Shown one piece after another: positions 33,475 through 43,492 of a stretch of DNA of 64,000 bases. Every line of letters starts with the position of its first letter. Within the stretch, counting starts at the first letter, position 1. Under the pieces are notes generated by a model, which saw only the letters and a list, made by a program, of their open reading frames with translations, had not been told where the DNA came from and did not search any database. The position numbers were made by a program, and so were the translations under genes. This DNA is from Agrypnia vestita. Taxonomy: Eukaryota; Arthropoda; Insecta; Trichoptera; Phryganeidae. The DNA lies in NCBI GenBank assembly GCA_016648135.1, contig JADDOH010002295.1, positions 120,122 to 184,121 of the forward strand, in the 5' to 3' direction.

Positions 33475-33810
33475 ATAATAAATAATCGTAATTTTAATAC
33501 TAGATTTAAAGAACATATGAGTTATCTTAATAACAACAATTTTTCAGAGTTTTCCAACCACCTTATAGAAAATAATCATAAATTTGACCCAAAAATAGGG
33601 GTGAAAATATTAAATACTAATAATAAACGTTTAAAATTGAATAATTTAGAAATTTTTTACATTAGGGAGGCGGTGAATAATAGAGTACCTCTCATTAATA
33701 ACCAAATTAATTTTCCATATAGCCCTTTGTTCAATGTAGCGCTCACAAGAGATGTGGTAACACCCACTTTAGACCCCACCCCCTCTCACTCTCTCTCGTT
33801 AGATCCCTGA
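33475..33810 (+). pseudogene. Penelope-like GIY-YIG nuclease C-terminal fragment
   Basis: The open frame encodes NRNFNTRFKEHMSYLNNNNF, SEFSNHLIENNHKF, KRLKLNNLEIFYIREA, NNRVPLINNQINFPYSPLFN and ends at a stop at 33808-33810. The R-F-K-E-H, F-S-N-H-L and L-E-I blocks are typical of the part after the GIY-YIG motif in PLEs. The GIY-YIG half itself is absent, so no nuclease can be made. Confidence 0.7.
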
Positions 33811-33927
33811 ATTGTTCAGTAGTTCAATTTCTCTGACAATATTAACATGCATGTGAACAATAGTGGTGATAGTTTTACAATACTATGGTTGGGGTGTATA
33901 GTGTTGTGAATGTAGTAGTGTAGTGTT

Positions 33928-33969
33928 GGTCCTGACGAAAAGACGGGTACGTCTCGAAACCGGTAGACC
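33928..33969 (+). ncRNA. Hammerhead ribozyme motif H3, best preserved
   Basis: GGTC (33928-33931) pairs perfectly with GACC (33966-33969) as helix I. Box CTGACGA (33932-33938) fits CUGANGA. Helix II is AGACG-GGTA-CGTCT (33941-33954, all five pairs). Box GAAA is 33956-33959. CCGG (33960-33963) is a zero-loop helix III, then UA with the predicted cut after 33965. All core boxes are intact. Hammerheads with such a tiny helix III are reported for PLEs and tend to work as dimers; activity here is untested. Confidence 0.75.
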
Positions 33970-33990
33970 GTAAATCTGGTAGTTGTTTTT

Positions 33991-35241
33991 ATTAAGTTTA
34001 ATAACATTCTGGATGATTATTTAATTCAGCTATCTATCTCTACATGAGAAAACGTAGTTATAAACTTTTTATCAGATAGAAAGATAGATAGATTTATTTC
34101 TCATTCATAGGTGACAACTTTTTATAGCGTTTACAAAATTATATAAGCATGTCTCATTGTTGCTGAGGGTCTTGACAGCAAAGAAAACACTACATTGATT
34201 TGACGCCCTGCCTGCTTCACTAGTATTTTACCGTATTATAGCAGACAGTGCTCTTCTAGTAGGATAGGGTTCAAAAAAAAATCAGCATACTCCGCTTTAG
34301 AAATTGCGATAAACGTATTTATGATTGATCTCTTAGTCATAGTAGAGCTGAGATTTTAATATAGATTAAATTTTTAAAATATACAAATATGTTTTCAAGA
34401 GCAGCTGGGTGGTGGCTGTTTTGCTTTTATTCCCCTTATGTTGAACCCCTTGAATTCAATAGATATTTTTAACACCAAATATGAAGAGAATCGTCGTATA
34501 GTGAGTCAGATACTAGAAACTCGTCCCCCTCCCTGACAATGTGAATTATATGCATTAAGAATCCTTTTGTGTTGAAGTTTAATTTTAAAAAGTCAGTTAA
34601 ACGAGTTTGTGAAATTATATTATCTTATCTGTGTTATTATCTGATGTGTCTGTCCAGAACCTTGATATTGTCTTAATAAGTTCGGTTTCTGATGTTTTCC
34701 AAGCAATTAAAATTATGTTCACAATATAAATCTTTTTACTGCGTTTGTACTGCGAATCTTCTACTTTATTTGTATACAAGTCTTTAATCGGAGCTACGTA
34801 TTTGCAAGACCTTAATAAATGAATTAAATGAAGTTATTTCCTTGGGTTTTTCTTTCTGTTTGTTTTTATGATTAGTGGAATGAGGAATTTAATAATTTCG
34901 CAATTACTACGAAACGTTATAAAAACAGCATAAATATAAAACTGTTAAACGACCTTCCTCCTAAACTCTAGATTTATCTCTTATGAAAAACTTGTGCAGT
35001 CAGTGGATTAGTGGATTACGTAAAATCTAATAATATTATGTACCTAAATAATAAAACCCACGTCTGTTCATTTGTTTAAAATGATTTAATAATTAAAAAT
35101 CTCAAATATGCCATTTAAATTCATAAACTTGGAATCCTTTATCATGTTTAAAATTATGTTTAAATGTAGTAAGTTAATATATTATTTTATTTACTTAGAC
35201 ACGAGTCAAAAACTTAGTAAAGCTACCCTTTTAACACACAT
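33991..35241. other. AT-rich DNA, no gene
   Basis: A GATA run lies at 34074-34093. No other feature. Confidence 0.4.
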
Positions 35242-35551
35242 TTGGCCGTATTCTGAACTAAGCAATATTTCTATTTTTGTATCTTGACAGTTATTGTTTA
35301 ACATCGTATTTTCGCCAGTTTTGACATTTTACGTTTAACAGGTTTGAAATTAATGAATTCAATCAATTAGACAGCTCATTTTTCATAATTGTGAATGACT
35401 TAACGTTTTTTTTTGCGTTTTAGAGCTTTCTGATTGATTTCATTCATTAATTTCAAAGCTTTCAAACTTAAAACGTCAAAATTGGTGGCAATACAGTATT
35501 ATACATCAAGATACAGAAATAGCAATGTTGCTTACTTCAGAATACGACCAA
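35242..35551. mobile_element. MITE family M2, copy 1
   Basis: Ends TTGGCCGTATTCTGAACTAA and the inverted CAGAATACGACCAA give about 50-bp imperfect terminal inverted repeats (AAGCAATATT...CTATTTTTGTATCTTGA on the left). The inner part also folds (TGAAATTAATGAATTCAATC with its complement near 35435). Second copy at 52406-52669. Non-coding; target duplication not clear. Confidence 0.7.
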
Positions 35552-35629
35552 TTCAACGTTTCAAAGAATAGATAGGTTTATTTATTATATATATAATATA
35601 ATATTTTTAATTGTTATAAATTAACTTTG
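35552..35629. other. AT-rich DNA
   Basis: No feature seen. Confidence 0.3.
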
Positions 35630-36080
35630 TTTAAACCACTTATTTATTGAAAAAAAAATCAACATGTTTCGAAGCCAATGGCTTCTTCATCAGGAAAACA
35701 AAAATAATATTTAAAAATCGAAGCATAGATCAAAATATTAAAAAGTTATGTATGGAAAATGATAATATAAAGTACCTAATTAACATGAAAATAAATTTAA
35801 AAGGTAACTATTTGCAAAAAGGACCTGATTATTTATAATATTCAATTTACTATTAACACTCTTTTCTTATTTCCAAAATTTCTAATTTATCAAACTGTGA
35901 TTCTGTATAATTTGTATGTAAAATTTGTAAACCCTTATTAATATCAAAAGAATGACCCATAGCCAAAAGATGGTTAGAAAATTCAGAATAATTATTACTA
36001 TTTAAACACCTTAAGTGTTCCAAAATAAATTTGCTACATTTGAATAAGAAGTTATAATATTTTTGTTTGACTCGCATTTA
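35630..36080 (-). mobile_element. Penelope-like element 3' end with hammerhead
   Basis: On the minus strand the frame from 36077 reads EHLRCLNSNNYSEFSNHLLA, GHSFDINKGLQILHTN, LDKLEILEIRKEC-like (as FDKLEILEIRKEC) and a stop, which is the PLE nuclease C-terminal region. The motif H4 follows at 35697-35657. The terminal AATAAATAAGTGGTTT is shared in sense with the PLE tails at 44.2 kb and 15.5 kb. Reverse transcriptase is missing. Confidence 0.7.
35657..35697 (-). ncRNA. Hammerhead ribozyme motif H4
   Basis: Minus strand: CTGATGA (complement of 35687-35693), one unpaired A, perfect 6-bp helix II GAAGCC-ATT-GGCTTC, GAAA (35667-35670), palindromic CATG as helix III, UU, then GA. Helix I is weak (two pairs visible). 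The core is intact. Confidence 0.65.
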
Positions 36081-36610
36081 ATGAAACGTTAACATTCCTA
36101 TTAACGAAATAATTAATGTTTCATTAGTGAAGAAGAAGAATAAAAACAAATATAGTAATAATTAATTGATTTTGGGCCTGATAATTTTTGGAAATTTTCG
36201 CTGTTGCCCCAAATAATTCGGTCGCCGCGAACAAAGGGCTGCCGCCTTAGTACTTTTTCTTCGAAATGGAATAAGTCCTTTCCTAATTATACAAATCTCT
36301 TTAATATTCTTGACGGACATTATTTTAGTTAATTATTCCCCTTAGGGATTAAGCGAAACATCCTACACTCTGCCTGGCTTGCTTTTCCACTACTTACTTT
36401 ATTTTCTTAGTAATATCCTATTTTTGTAATTTGAGGCTGTCCTGTAGGAGGTTCTTTTTATCTCTGCTACGGAATTAATGTAAAGGGTGTACATCTAAAA
36501 AATAAAATTGAGAAATTTACGTTTTTACACAACAAACAGAACATTTTTTCATATGTTTTAATTTTTTTGAACACTGACGTTATTTATTGCAAAGAACTCC
36601 ATTATTTAAA
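36081..36610. other. AT-rich DNA, no gene
   Basis: No feature seen. Confidence 0.4.
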
Positions 36611-36671
36611 ATATAAAAATTTAAAAAACACAATGTTTTTTATGAGAGTTCAATATTTTATTAGTCTCTTA

Positions 36672-36710
36672 CAGGACGATCATTTCGGCTGTTTAGGCCA
36701 TTATCAACTG
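36672..36710 (-). ncRNA. Hammerhead-like motif H5 (left arm)
   Basis: Minus strand: CAG, TTGATAA in place of CTGATGA, helix II GGC-CTAAACA-GCC, GAAA, then TGATCG (one change from CGATCG), UC, CTG pairing with CAG. Core box changed at two positions, so activity is doubtful. Confidence 0.45.
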
Positions 36711-36921
36711 ATAAACATAGCTATTATTCTTGAGTTTATATACAAATATTTTGGAAAAACCTTAATAATACAGAGGGTTTAATTGCCCATATCTTAATAA
36801 TTTAAAAAGGTAAACACCCAACTATTTTATGTATTTGTAAAGCTATTAACTGTATCTTCTGTATTATTAAGGTTTTTCCAAAATATTTGTATATAAACTC
36901 AAGAATAATAGCTATGTTTAT

Positions 36922-36960
36922 CAGTAGATAATGGCCTAAACAGCCGAAACGATCGTCCTG
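36922..36960 (+). ncRNA. Hammerhead-like motif H6 (right arm)
   Basis: CAG (36922-36924), TAGATAA box, helix II GGC/GCC (36933-36945), GAAA (36946-36949), palindromic CGATCG as helix III (36950-36955), UC, CTG pairing with CAG. GAAA, helix III and helix I are kept but the CTGATGA box is degenerate. Confidence 0.5.
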
Positions 36961-37039
36961 TAAGAGACTAATAAAATATTGAACTCTCATAAAAAACATT
37001 GTGTTTTTTAAATTTTTATATTTTTTCATATTGCTAAGT

Positions 37040-37580
37040 AATAAATGGGCAGCATTTGGTAAATTGAAACACTTTGAAAATAAACAAATCCCAATATGCC
37101 TGAAAAGAAAAATGTTCGATACATGTATCCTACCGATGTTGACTTACGGACTAGAAACAGCAATGCTAACAGAAAAAAGCATACAAAAATTAAAATGTAC
37201 ACAGCGGGCCATGGAAAGGCAGATGCTCGGCGTAAGCCTTCGAGATAAAATCAGAAATGAAGAAATAAGACGCCGAACAAAATTATTACGCCGATATTAT
37301 GGACCGTATTGCAAAACTAAAATGGCAGTGGGCTGGACATATGGCTCGACAGGAGGATACTAGATGGGCACCCAGAATCCTACAGTGGAGGCCCTGGACA
37401 AAAAATAGAAGCGTCGGAAGACCTCCCAAAAGGTGGTCTGATGACATAGTCCAGCAAGCAGGAAGAACCTGGATGCAAAGGGGGAGAAATAGAGATGAGT
37501 GGAAGAAAATGGAAGAGGCCTACATCCTGCAGTGGAGGGAAAAAAGCTAAGGAAGAAGAAGAAGAAGAAGTAATAAATAT
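37040..37580 (+). pseudogene. RTE-like LINE ORF2 C-terminus, family G
   Basis: Frame 1 (to about 37295) reads WAAFGKLKHFENKQIPICLK, MFDTCILPMLTYGLETAML, LKCTQRAMERQMLGVSLRD, KIRNEEIRRRTK; a frameshift then leads to frame 2 (37299-37550): AKLKWQWAGHMARQEDTRW, APRILQWRPWTKNRSVGRPP, KRWSDDIV, WKKMEEAYILQW and stop. A GAA run (37552-37572) is the 3' tail. The protein pattern is that of the ORF2 end in RTE-type elements. 5'-truncated directly after the inverted PLE pair. Confidence 0.8.
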
Positions 37581-37603
37581 AAACACGCCTAATCAGATAA
37601 TAT

Positions 37604-37970
37604 TGTCACGGGGTCGTGGATTAACTAAAATCACTGGAAATTAATTTAATTGGAGCACTATTCTGCAATTCGCACTTAATCTCGTCACACATGATCACTA
37701 CCAAACACTTTCCAAACATCGGTAGATACTTTATCGCTGATTAACATTCGCATCTGAAATCGCCCGTCGCTGACTATTTCGCTTTATCTGTGACACAACT
37801 GCTGCTGCCGCGCGTCTGGCGCGTACTTCTGTATTCTGGATTTTTGAGAAATTTCTGATTTATTCACGTGTATTCCAGACACTACTAGAACTTTCTATTT
37901 TGCCGTAAAATGTGCGGTGCTGTAAAATCCTTGGATTACCTGTAATCTATTTCTAAAACTCGTGTGTAAA
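37604..37970 (-). mobile_element. LTR-like remnant L1
   Basis: Begins TGTCACGGGGTCGTGG on the plus strand; on the minus strand this is an LTR-style end (...CCCCGTGACA). AATTTCCAGTG-type sequence next to it and GCGATAAAGTATCTACCG further up on the minus strand are shared with the remnants at 41 kb, 46.6 kb and 57.2 kb. No internal coding region, so a solo LTR is the simplest reading. Confidence 0.45.
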
Positions 37971-37994
37971 AAATAACCTACAATTTTCTGTACG

Positions 37995-38145
37995 ATGCAT
38001 TAACAGGGCCTTTCATATTTGGTTATTTCGATTATGCCACGTCTTTTGAGGACGCCCTCTGTTTCAACACTCGCTTCTTGTATTTTCTTTGTAATCCTTA
38101 CACATACGTCCCACATAACCACTCTGTGACCCTATATTTACGGAC
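37995..38145 (-). pseudogene. LINE family A fragment
   Basis: Minus-strand complement of TATGCCACGTCTTTTGAGGA, CAACACTCGCTTCTTGTAT, CCTTACACATACGTCCCACA matches the family-A ORF2 end (RPRKTWH... and VKKIYEASV region). Short and decayed. Confidence 0.55.
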
Positions 38146-38322
38146 TTACGAATGTTAATTTTTTTGTAATTGCATATTTTATATTATTAATGGTTTGGCG
38201 TTAACTTTGTAGAGATTATTCATGATGACCATTAAATGGGTTAAATAATCTACGTTTTCTTTACGCGAGTTTGGTTATAATTTTATATTTTACTACTTCG
38301 CGAGTTTAATTACGACAGGTAA

Positions 38323-38845
38323 CTAATACCACAGTGTACTAAGAACAGTAATACGTCTTCATACAAACTGGCCGCTACCCATTAGAATGTGTGCGTGCGT
38401 GCTCGGCGCCGTGTACGCACGCACAAGGCGGCAGCAGTAAGGGCCGTGCCTTCGGTGCCATTCGCGCTCGCAGCCGCCGCTTTAGAAAAAAAAGCACTTC
38501 TTGAAAAAAATGCCTTTTTTATTTTTGTGGTGCTTTACTAAAAAGGTGTGTTGATTATCACAAAGACTGTGAGTTTTTAAAAGTCTACGTTGATGTTAAT
38601 CAGCGTTCTTGCAATTTGAATCAGGTAAATAAAAGGTAAAATAAAAGGCAATCAGAAACTAGGTAAACTAATTACAGAAATTTTCGGGTTTCGTGTCTAC
38701 ATTATGCGTCGGAATCTCAGACGCTACGAGTTAAAAGAAAGGAAGTAAAAATAAAATGACAACCCTAGCGTCAACGCAAGAGTAGGCTAATAACTCGCCG
38801 ACAGGCCGGAGATAAACTACTGTTCTGGGTATACTGTGCTAATAC
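38323..38845. mobile_element. MITE family M1, copy 1, 7-bp target duplications
   Basis: The element 38330-38838 (509 bp) starts CACAGTGTACTAAGAACAGT and ends ACTGTTCTGGGTATACTGTG, giving about 21-bp terminal inverted repeats. CTAATAC flanks it on both sides (38323-38329 and 38839-38845). It contains a GC palindrome (GTGCGTGCG...CGCACGCAC) and has no coding frame. The second copy is at 44759-45272. Seven-base duplications fit few superfamilies (P or Dada type); this is not resolved. Confidence 0.85.
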
Positions 38846-39558
38846 TAATATAAAATTATAATTAAAGTTATGTTGAAATACCGTGTTTTTTACTCAATAT
38901 CGTGATCATTAGATCTTTTACGTTCGGTTGAATATTTTTAGAAGATCGCTTTAAAATATGTAACAAGATATTTTAAATATATACACGAGATTTTCTCCAC
39001 GGACGTCGCTATCTTCGGTCTCTGGGGTACGATTAGGAGGAAGAATAAGAATGAGTCCATGGCCCCCAAGGCAAGACATTTTGCTCAAACGAGTCAGATA
39101 TTTACATTTACGAGCTTTCAGAAAAGACATCACTTATTAAAATGACGAATCATTTTCTTAAAATCTTCCGCGGGTTCGAAGCGGCGGGTGGGGGCGGAGG
39201 AAGCCGTCGTGTTTATTTTTCTCTCCAGGGGCACGAAACTCGGGACGCTTTTGTCTCGCGTCTGGAGAACCTTTGTTGTCCCCGTAATTTGATTTTCCCG
39301 GGCGGCGGTGCAGCCTCCTTTGCACCCGCTTTTTAAAGAGCCTCCCGGACCACGGGTGAAAACTTTTAAATTGGCTCTCGCGACCCGCTCACGAGAGGTT
39401 TAATAATGATTATTATTTTCCCCGGCCGTCGAGTGGCCGCCGTAGTTTAATATCGAAATATTAATTCCGTTCTTGTCGCCTCCAAGCGTGGACTATTGTC
39501 ATTAGTATTTCGCTAAGATGTTAATTAAATTTAATTTAACAAATCGCTTTAGATAATA
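38846..39558. other. Single-copy-looking DNA with GC-rich patch (39170-39440)
   Basis: GC-rich patch with GGGCGGCGG-type runs and overlapping open frames; no known domain. Confidence 0.35.
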
Positions 39559-39600
39559 CTAGCTGTGCCCACGTGGCTTCGCACGCGTGGATTTTTAGAA
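39559..39600. repeat. Short dispersed repeat motif
   Basis: ACTAGCTGTGCCCACGTGGC then TTCGCACGCGTGG is a widespread insect repeat-end motif in my experience; a relative (ACTAGCGACCAGGCCCGGCT) is at 47909. It marks the start of the repeat that carries the heat-shock arrays. Confidence 0.4.
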
Positions 39601-39618
39601 CACTGTTTGGATCGTCAT

Positions 39619-39653
39619 AGAACATTCGCGAACCTTCCAGAACTTTCAAGAAA
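39619..39653. promoter_or_regulatory. Heat-shock element array, seven perfect pentamers
   Basis: Reading in fives from 39619: AGAAC ATTCG CGAAC CTTCC, then AGAAC TTTCA AGAAA. All seven alternate nGAAn and nTTCn without a slip, which is the binding pattern of heat-shock factor (three units suffice). A two-unit piece AGAAC CTTCT follows at 39666-39675. No TATA box is close, so the driven transcript is unknown. Confidence 0.7.
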
Positions 39654-39716
39654 TTCGAATGTACAAGAACCTTCTTGACACACCGACACATTCCGCCACT
39701 CAGTTTAGAACCTCAC

Positions 39717-39746
39717 AGAACTTTCGGGAATTTTCTAGAACCTTCT
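39717..39746. promoter_or_regulatory. Heat-shock element array, six perfect pentamers
   Basis: From 39717: AGAAC TTTCG GGAAT, TTTCT AGAAC CTTCT; the next five (AGAGT) are one base off. This is the second array within 130 bp. Confidence 0.7.
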
Positions 39747-39780
39747 AGAGTCACCGGCACAGTCGGCGCGCTTATTTTGA

Positions 39781-41059
39781 AACAATCTGAAGCATTTGCG
39801 GCCTTCCCATAACAAAACAATGCGCTAGAAAGCACATTTTCGTCACCCACTCCCACCCACGCACAGCTACCCCCACTAAACTCGCATATTTTCGATGTGA
39901 CACCAAGGGCTATCCACCATCATAACCACCAGTGGGTGGTTGTGGCTGGTTGTGGAGAAAACTTGGCGGGTAGGGAAACACGGGTTTCTTTATATATATA
40001 TATATATTATATAATATTATATATTGATAAGACGCGTGGCGAACATCATCCGTCATGATAGCCGAGCAAAGCACGCTCTAGCCGAGGCGCTTATTTACAT
40101 CACCAGGCCTGACAGCAGCGTTCGCTTCGAACTCCGAATTCTCAATTTCATGCAGTATATTCTAGTAACTTTGTGAAACATTGCTTCAATAAATTCTAAA
40201 TGAAAGTTTGGTTTTCATTATACCACCATACTGTCCAGCGCAGTCCAGTGGGCACTGTATTGGCTTTTTATATCGGGTGTCCGGCATACATTCGGTGAGG
40301 TCATTATGCACTAATGCGGTTTTCTCTGTGTGTTTTCGTGATGTGTTTCGCTGCAGTAATTGAGCCTCATGCCCTATTATAGCATAAAAATTATAAAACA
40401 TACACGGTGACATTAACGAACACAGCTACAGCCTTCTTTTTCTGCCATTTCTCTATCTCTATCTCTCTTTTCTCAGCTTCGTTCGCACTTCTTGGAAATA
40501 TATATACTGTTATAATTTGAGTATATTTTCTTTCACGTTTTAAAACATTTTTCCTAAGGCTTTTCTTTTATCGTTAGTCAATTAACTTCACATCAAAAAA
40601 ATAATATATCAAAATCCTTTTGATGAAGAGGGATTTCGAGTTCTTCTTATCTTACGTTTCTTCATTCTACATTTCTTAGCTTTTAAAGTCTTACCATTGT
40701 CTTCTATTGATTTTTTAATATTCTTGTCAGAATAGATTAAAAAAATGTTCAATATCCAAAATGTGTATTTTTTTTCCTTTTTATAATCAAGTACGAATGT
40801 GGCCTTTATATAGATCTAAACATGTTTTGTAATTATCTGAGTAACATATTCATAATGTTCCAAATATTTATATTTTACCATATTTAAACCACAGATAACC
40901 TAAAAATACTATTTGGTTGGGTGACCATTAGCTTGATCACCAAATGTCAACATTTTGCTACCAAAAAGTTATTATCCATTTTGCTACTTGAGCACCAAAG
41001 CTCGTAGGTAAATTTATTGGTTATATTAGGTAAACAATTTATAGGTTATCTTAATTTAA
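39781..41059. other. AT-rich DNA, TA microsatellite
   Basis: TA run at 39992-40008 with further AT repeats to 40025. The frame 40186-40413 has no recognised domain. No gene. Confidence 0.4.
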
Positions 41060-41079
41060 TATTAATCCCTGGATGTGTG

Positions 41080-41500
41080 GAGATATTAGTCGATCATTCT
41101 AAATATATCGCGAACCGACATTGTGTATATAAGGGCAGCTGCATAGTTTAAAGCTATTTTTCCAAGCGATAAGTGAACGGCAATCTGGTGCGATAATCAA
41201 CTAGCGAAATAATTAACGAGAGTATCTACCGAGTGTCGCTTAGAGTTTGTATTGACGTTAGTGAAAGTAGAATACCAGCGAGAACCTAGCGGGTGTTCGG
41301 AAATAAGTGCGACCACAGGCGTGCGAGTATAAAGTGTCCCATAGGCGGGTTTTTGGTGCGAATAACGAAATTTGGGTGAATTATTAAAGAATAAGTCTCT
41401 TGTTAAATTCGCGTCCAGTGATTTATTTTAATTTAGTAATCGATAATTAATTTCAAGTGTTTCATTTACCTCCCACAGACATGAATACTGTAGCGACACT
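41080..41500 (+). mobile_element. LTR-like remnant L2
   Basis: TATA box TATATAAGGG at 41125. Downstream TAGCGAAATAATTAACGAGA and GCGACCACAGGCGTGCGAGT match the 57.2-kb remnant. The end (41440-41500: TAATCGATAATTAATTTC, CTCCCACAGACATGAATACT) matches the 46.56-kb remnant in reverse. No gag or pol. Confidence 0.45.
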
Positions 41501-41599
41501 GGGTACCTACTGAGCGCTGAAAATAAACAACTCAGTCAACCGGATCCGCAGACTGTTTCGCACGCAATCCGGGGTCATTTATCCGTGACTGCGTTATCT

Positions 41600-41993
41600 C
41601 TCTAGAGGATTCTACGCCTCTCCATTTTATAGTAACAGACTATGTAGAATAATCTGGAACGTTCCACACGTTTCTCGTTACCTCTGCAATAATAAACCTC
41701 ATTACAACACGCGATCTTAGTAAGTGACCAGCGCAAGTGAATAAAGGATATCAGGGCGAATAGTTTTTACGAACGAACATTGAACGGAGTTTATCAGAAG
41801 TGATCTAAGCAATAGAGACACCGTTAATTAGAACGAATTAAAGAAAAATTCAATAATAAGTGTGGAACATTCGGAAGACATATAACGACTATAAAAATTA
41901 AGAACGGCACTACGATTTAACTCGCGTCCATGACTTTCTGTGGTAATAAATTAATTTTAATTAATTTCCAGTGTCCCGTGACAATACTTTAAC
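41600..41993 (+). mobile_element. LTR-like remnant L3
   Basis: Ends AATTAATTTCCAGTGTCCCG then TGACA, which mirrors the start of L1 at 37604. TTTAACTCGCGTCCATGACT resembles L2 (TTAAATTCGCGTCCAGTGA). Contains paired heat-shock half-units (GGAAC GTTCC at 41657). L2 and L3 lie in tandem and may be two related LTRs. Confidence 0.4.
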
Positions 41994-42771
41994 ACGTTGC
42001 ATTCTGGTACGCATTCATTTTTTCATGTATCCAATTTTATCTATACGAGTTCTCCTTAAAACAGATAAGTAGGTATTTTAGCCAAGCATTATATTTAGCG
42101 CGTTCTTAAAATAAATTCTTCCGTTTTTTTCAGCTACTGAGAATGTATTAGTTGGCAATCGAAATACCATTTTTAAATAATCAATAGTTATTTTCGGGAT
42201 GAAATAAATCGTAGACGGCCGAACCATTTTAATGCGTGTGTGTGTCTACTTGTTGAAGGGCAAATTGTGCGTCTATCTGCTGGTCTCCGTCAGTAATGGA
42301 CGCTATCGAACGGATCTGAAGCACCCCATAACTATTATCTTAATAGTAATCGCGGTTCGGTTTATAGTTATTCCATCCACTTTGCCCCTCTGATTGAAGA
42401 TCAGGTACACCATTAAATTTGCTAATGGATTTCCAGCCAATCAATGGGATTCTGTTACCACTCGATTCTGCTCAATTAATTGAAAAAGGGGCAAAACTGG
42501 ATGTGTACACAGGCAGAACGAGTTTTTTTAATAATGTTTACCGGATTTAATATGTTATCGGTCTATGAATTTAAAACTCTTGGATATTCACCTCGGTCAT
42601 AAACCTTCTTTTTTTTCCTCTTCTTTAATCCATCTTCTTTCTTTTGAACTGACTTCGTATATGTAATTTTTTATCTTGTATCTTTCTTTAATTAACATTT
42701 TTTCTTTTGCCCAGACCTCCTATATATATATATATACACAAATATCAAATAATAAAACTGAAAAATTAAAT
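41994..42771. other. Unassigned DNA
   Basis: TA microsatellite at 42719-42736. No gene. Confidence 0.4.
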
Positions 42772-42843
42772 GCTGGAACCTGGATTCGAACCACGGACCT
42801 CTGTGTTTCGCGCACAGCGTGTTACCAATTTCACTATCCCAGC
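42772..42843 (-). tRNA. tRNA-like cloverleaf without U33 (SINE head or pseudogene)
   Basis: The minus strand folds into a full 72-nt cloverleaf. Acceptor GCTGGGA pairs with TTCCAGC, D arm GTG/CAC, perfect anticodon stem CTGTG/CACAG with loop CGCGAAA, variable loop AGGTC, T arm with B box GGTTCGAATCC and one mismatch. Position 33 is G instead of U and the 34-36 triplet is CGA, so decoding is unlikely. Its 5' flank (GACTTGTTAAGTCGCTGGGA) is repeated in inverse at 42964-42983, which points to a mobile copy. Confidence 0.55.
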
Positions 42844-42939
42844 GACTTAACAAGTCGTCAATATTTGATAGTTATATGTTTCTCTTTGAATTATTAATTC
42901 ACTTATTTATATTATTCCATTTTTATTCGGGAAGTAATC

Positions 42940-42993
42940 GACTGTTTAATCGACAAATATTGACGACTTGTTAAGTCGCTGGGATAGTGATAA
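42940..42993 (+). repeat. Second, truncated copy of the tRNA-like SINE 5' end
   Basis: AATATTGACGACTTGTTAAG then TCGCTGGGATAGTGA matches the leader and first 15 bases of the tRNA-like head at 42843, in the opposite orientation, then breaks into an AAAT tail (42992-43010). Confidence 0.6.
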
Positions 42994-43010
42994 ATAAATA
43001 AATAAATAAG

Positions 43011-43221
43011 CGTATACGTCTTAACTTAATAGCTAAAGATATATATTATAAAGATGTATATTATACTACGAGTACGTCACACATGTTCTAATAAATAACC
43101 ATATTCTAATAAACTATGTTCTAATAAATAAAACTATGTTCTAACAAATTACTATATTCAGTGTAAAATTTGTGATTGGCATAATTTTAAAATCCCTTAT
43201 TTTATATTTGTTAATATGTTA
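43011..43221. repeat. AT-rich DNA with a roughly 19-bp tandem motif
   Basis: CTATGTTCTAATAAATAAA-type units recur about four times in 43080-43160. Non-coding. Confidence 0.5.
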
Positions 43222-43492
43222 ATATCGTCGCTGTATATATAATTAAGCCTATCTGCCGTTTTAGTACATTCTGAAATAAATGAATGAAACTGTTTTAAAC
43301 AACGATTTAAATTGCACAGACTAGATTTATAAAAAATACTTTAAATGATTACTAGATAGACTTGCCAGATGAACGGCAATGTTTTTTTTTAGTATATCTC
43401 TATTATTTATATGAAAAATTGACAAATTGATTCATTCATCTGAGAATGTATTAAACGGCACATAGGCTTAATTATATATACAGCGACGATAT
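43222..43492. mobile_element. MITE family M3
   Basis: Inverted ends of about 60 bp: left ATATCGTCGCTGTATATATA... and right complement ending GCGACGATAT, sharing ATTAAGCCTAT and TGCCGTTT. 271 bp, non-coding. Target duplication not resolved (TA or AT possible). Confidence 0.7.

Larger units (their letters stand above)
33405..33990 (+). mobile_element. Penelope-like element 3' end with hammerhead
   Basis: Contains the C-terminal part of the PLE nuclease region (33475-33810), then an untranslated stretch, then the best hammerhead motif of the window (33928-33969). The 5' part with reverse transcriptase is missing. Same layout as the minus-strand PLE at 35630-36080. Confidence 0.7.
36611..37021. 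mobile_element. Inverted pair of PLE-type tails, 164-bp arms
   Basis: Arms 36611-36774 and 36858-37021 are reverse complements of equal length with two differences (near 36681 and 36706). The spacer is 83 bp. Each arm ends outward in ACACAATGTTTTTTATGAGA (left) and its complement, and contains a hammerhead-like core. The near identity suggests a recent event or a linked inverted copy. Confidence 0.75.

Noticed and set aside
39992..40025. TA run as a promoter TATA region for the heat-shock arrays
   Set aside because: It is a microsatellite about 250 bp away with no start-site context; no claim of linkage is justified.
40920..41000. TGACCA/TGATCA-type short repeats as hormone-receptor sites
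   Set aside because: Half-sites are irregularly spaced and such hexamers are frequent by chance.
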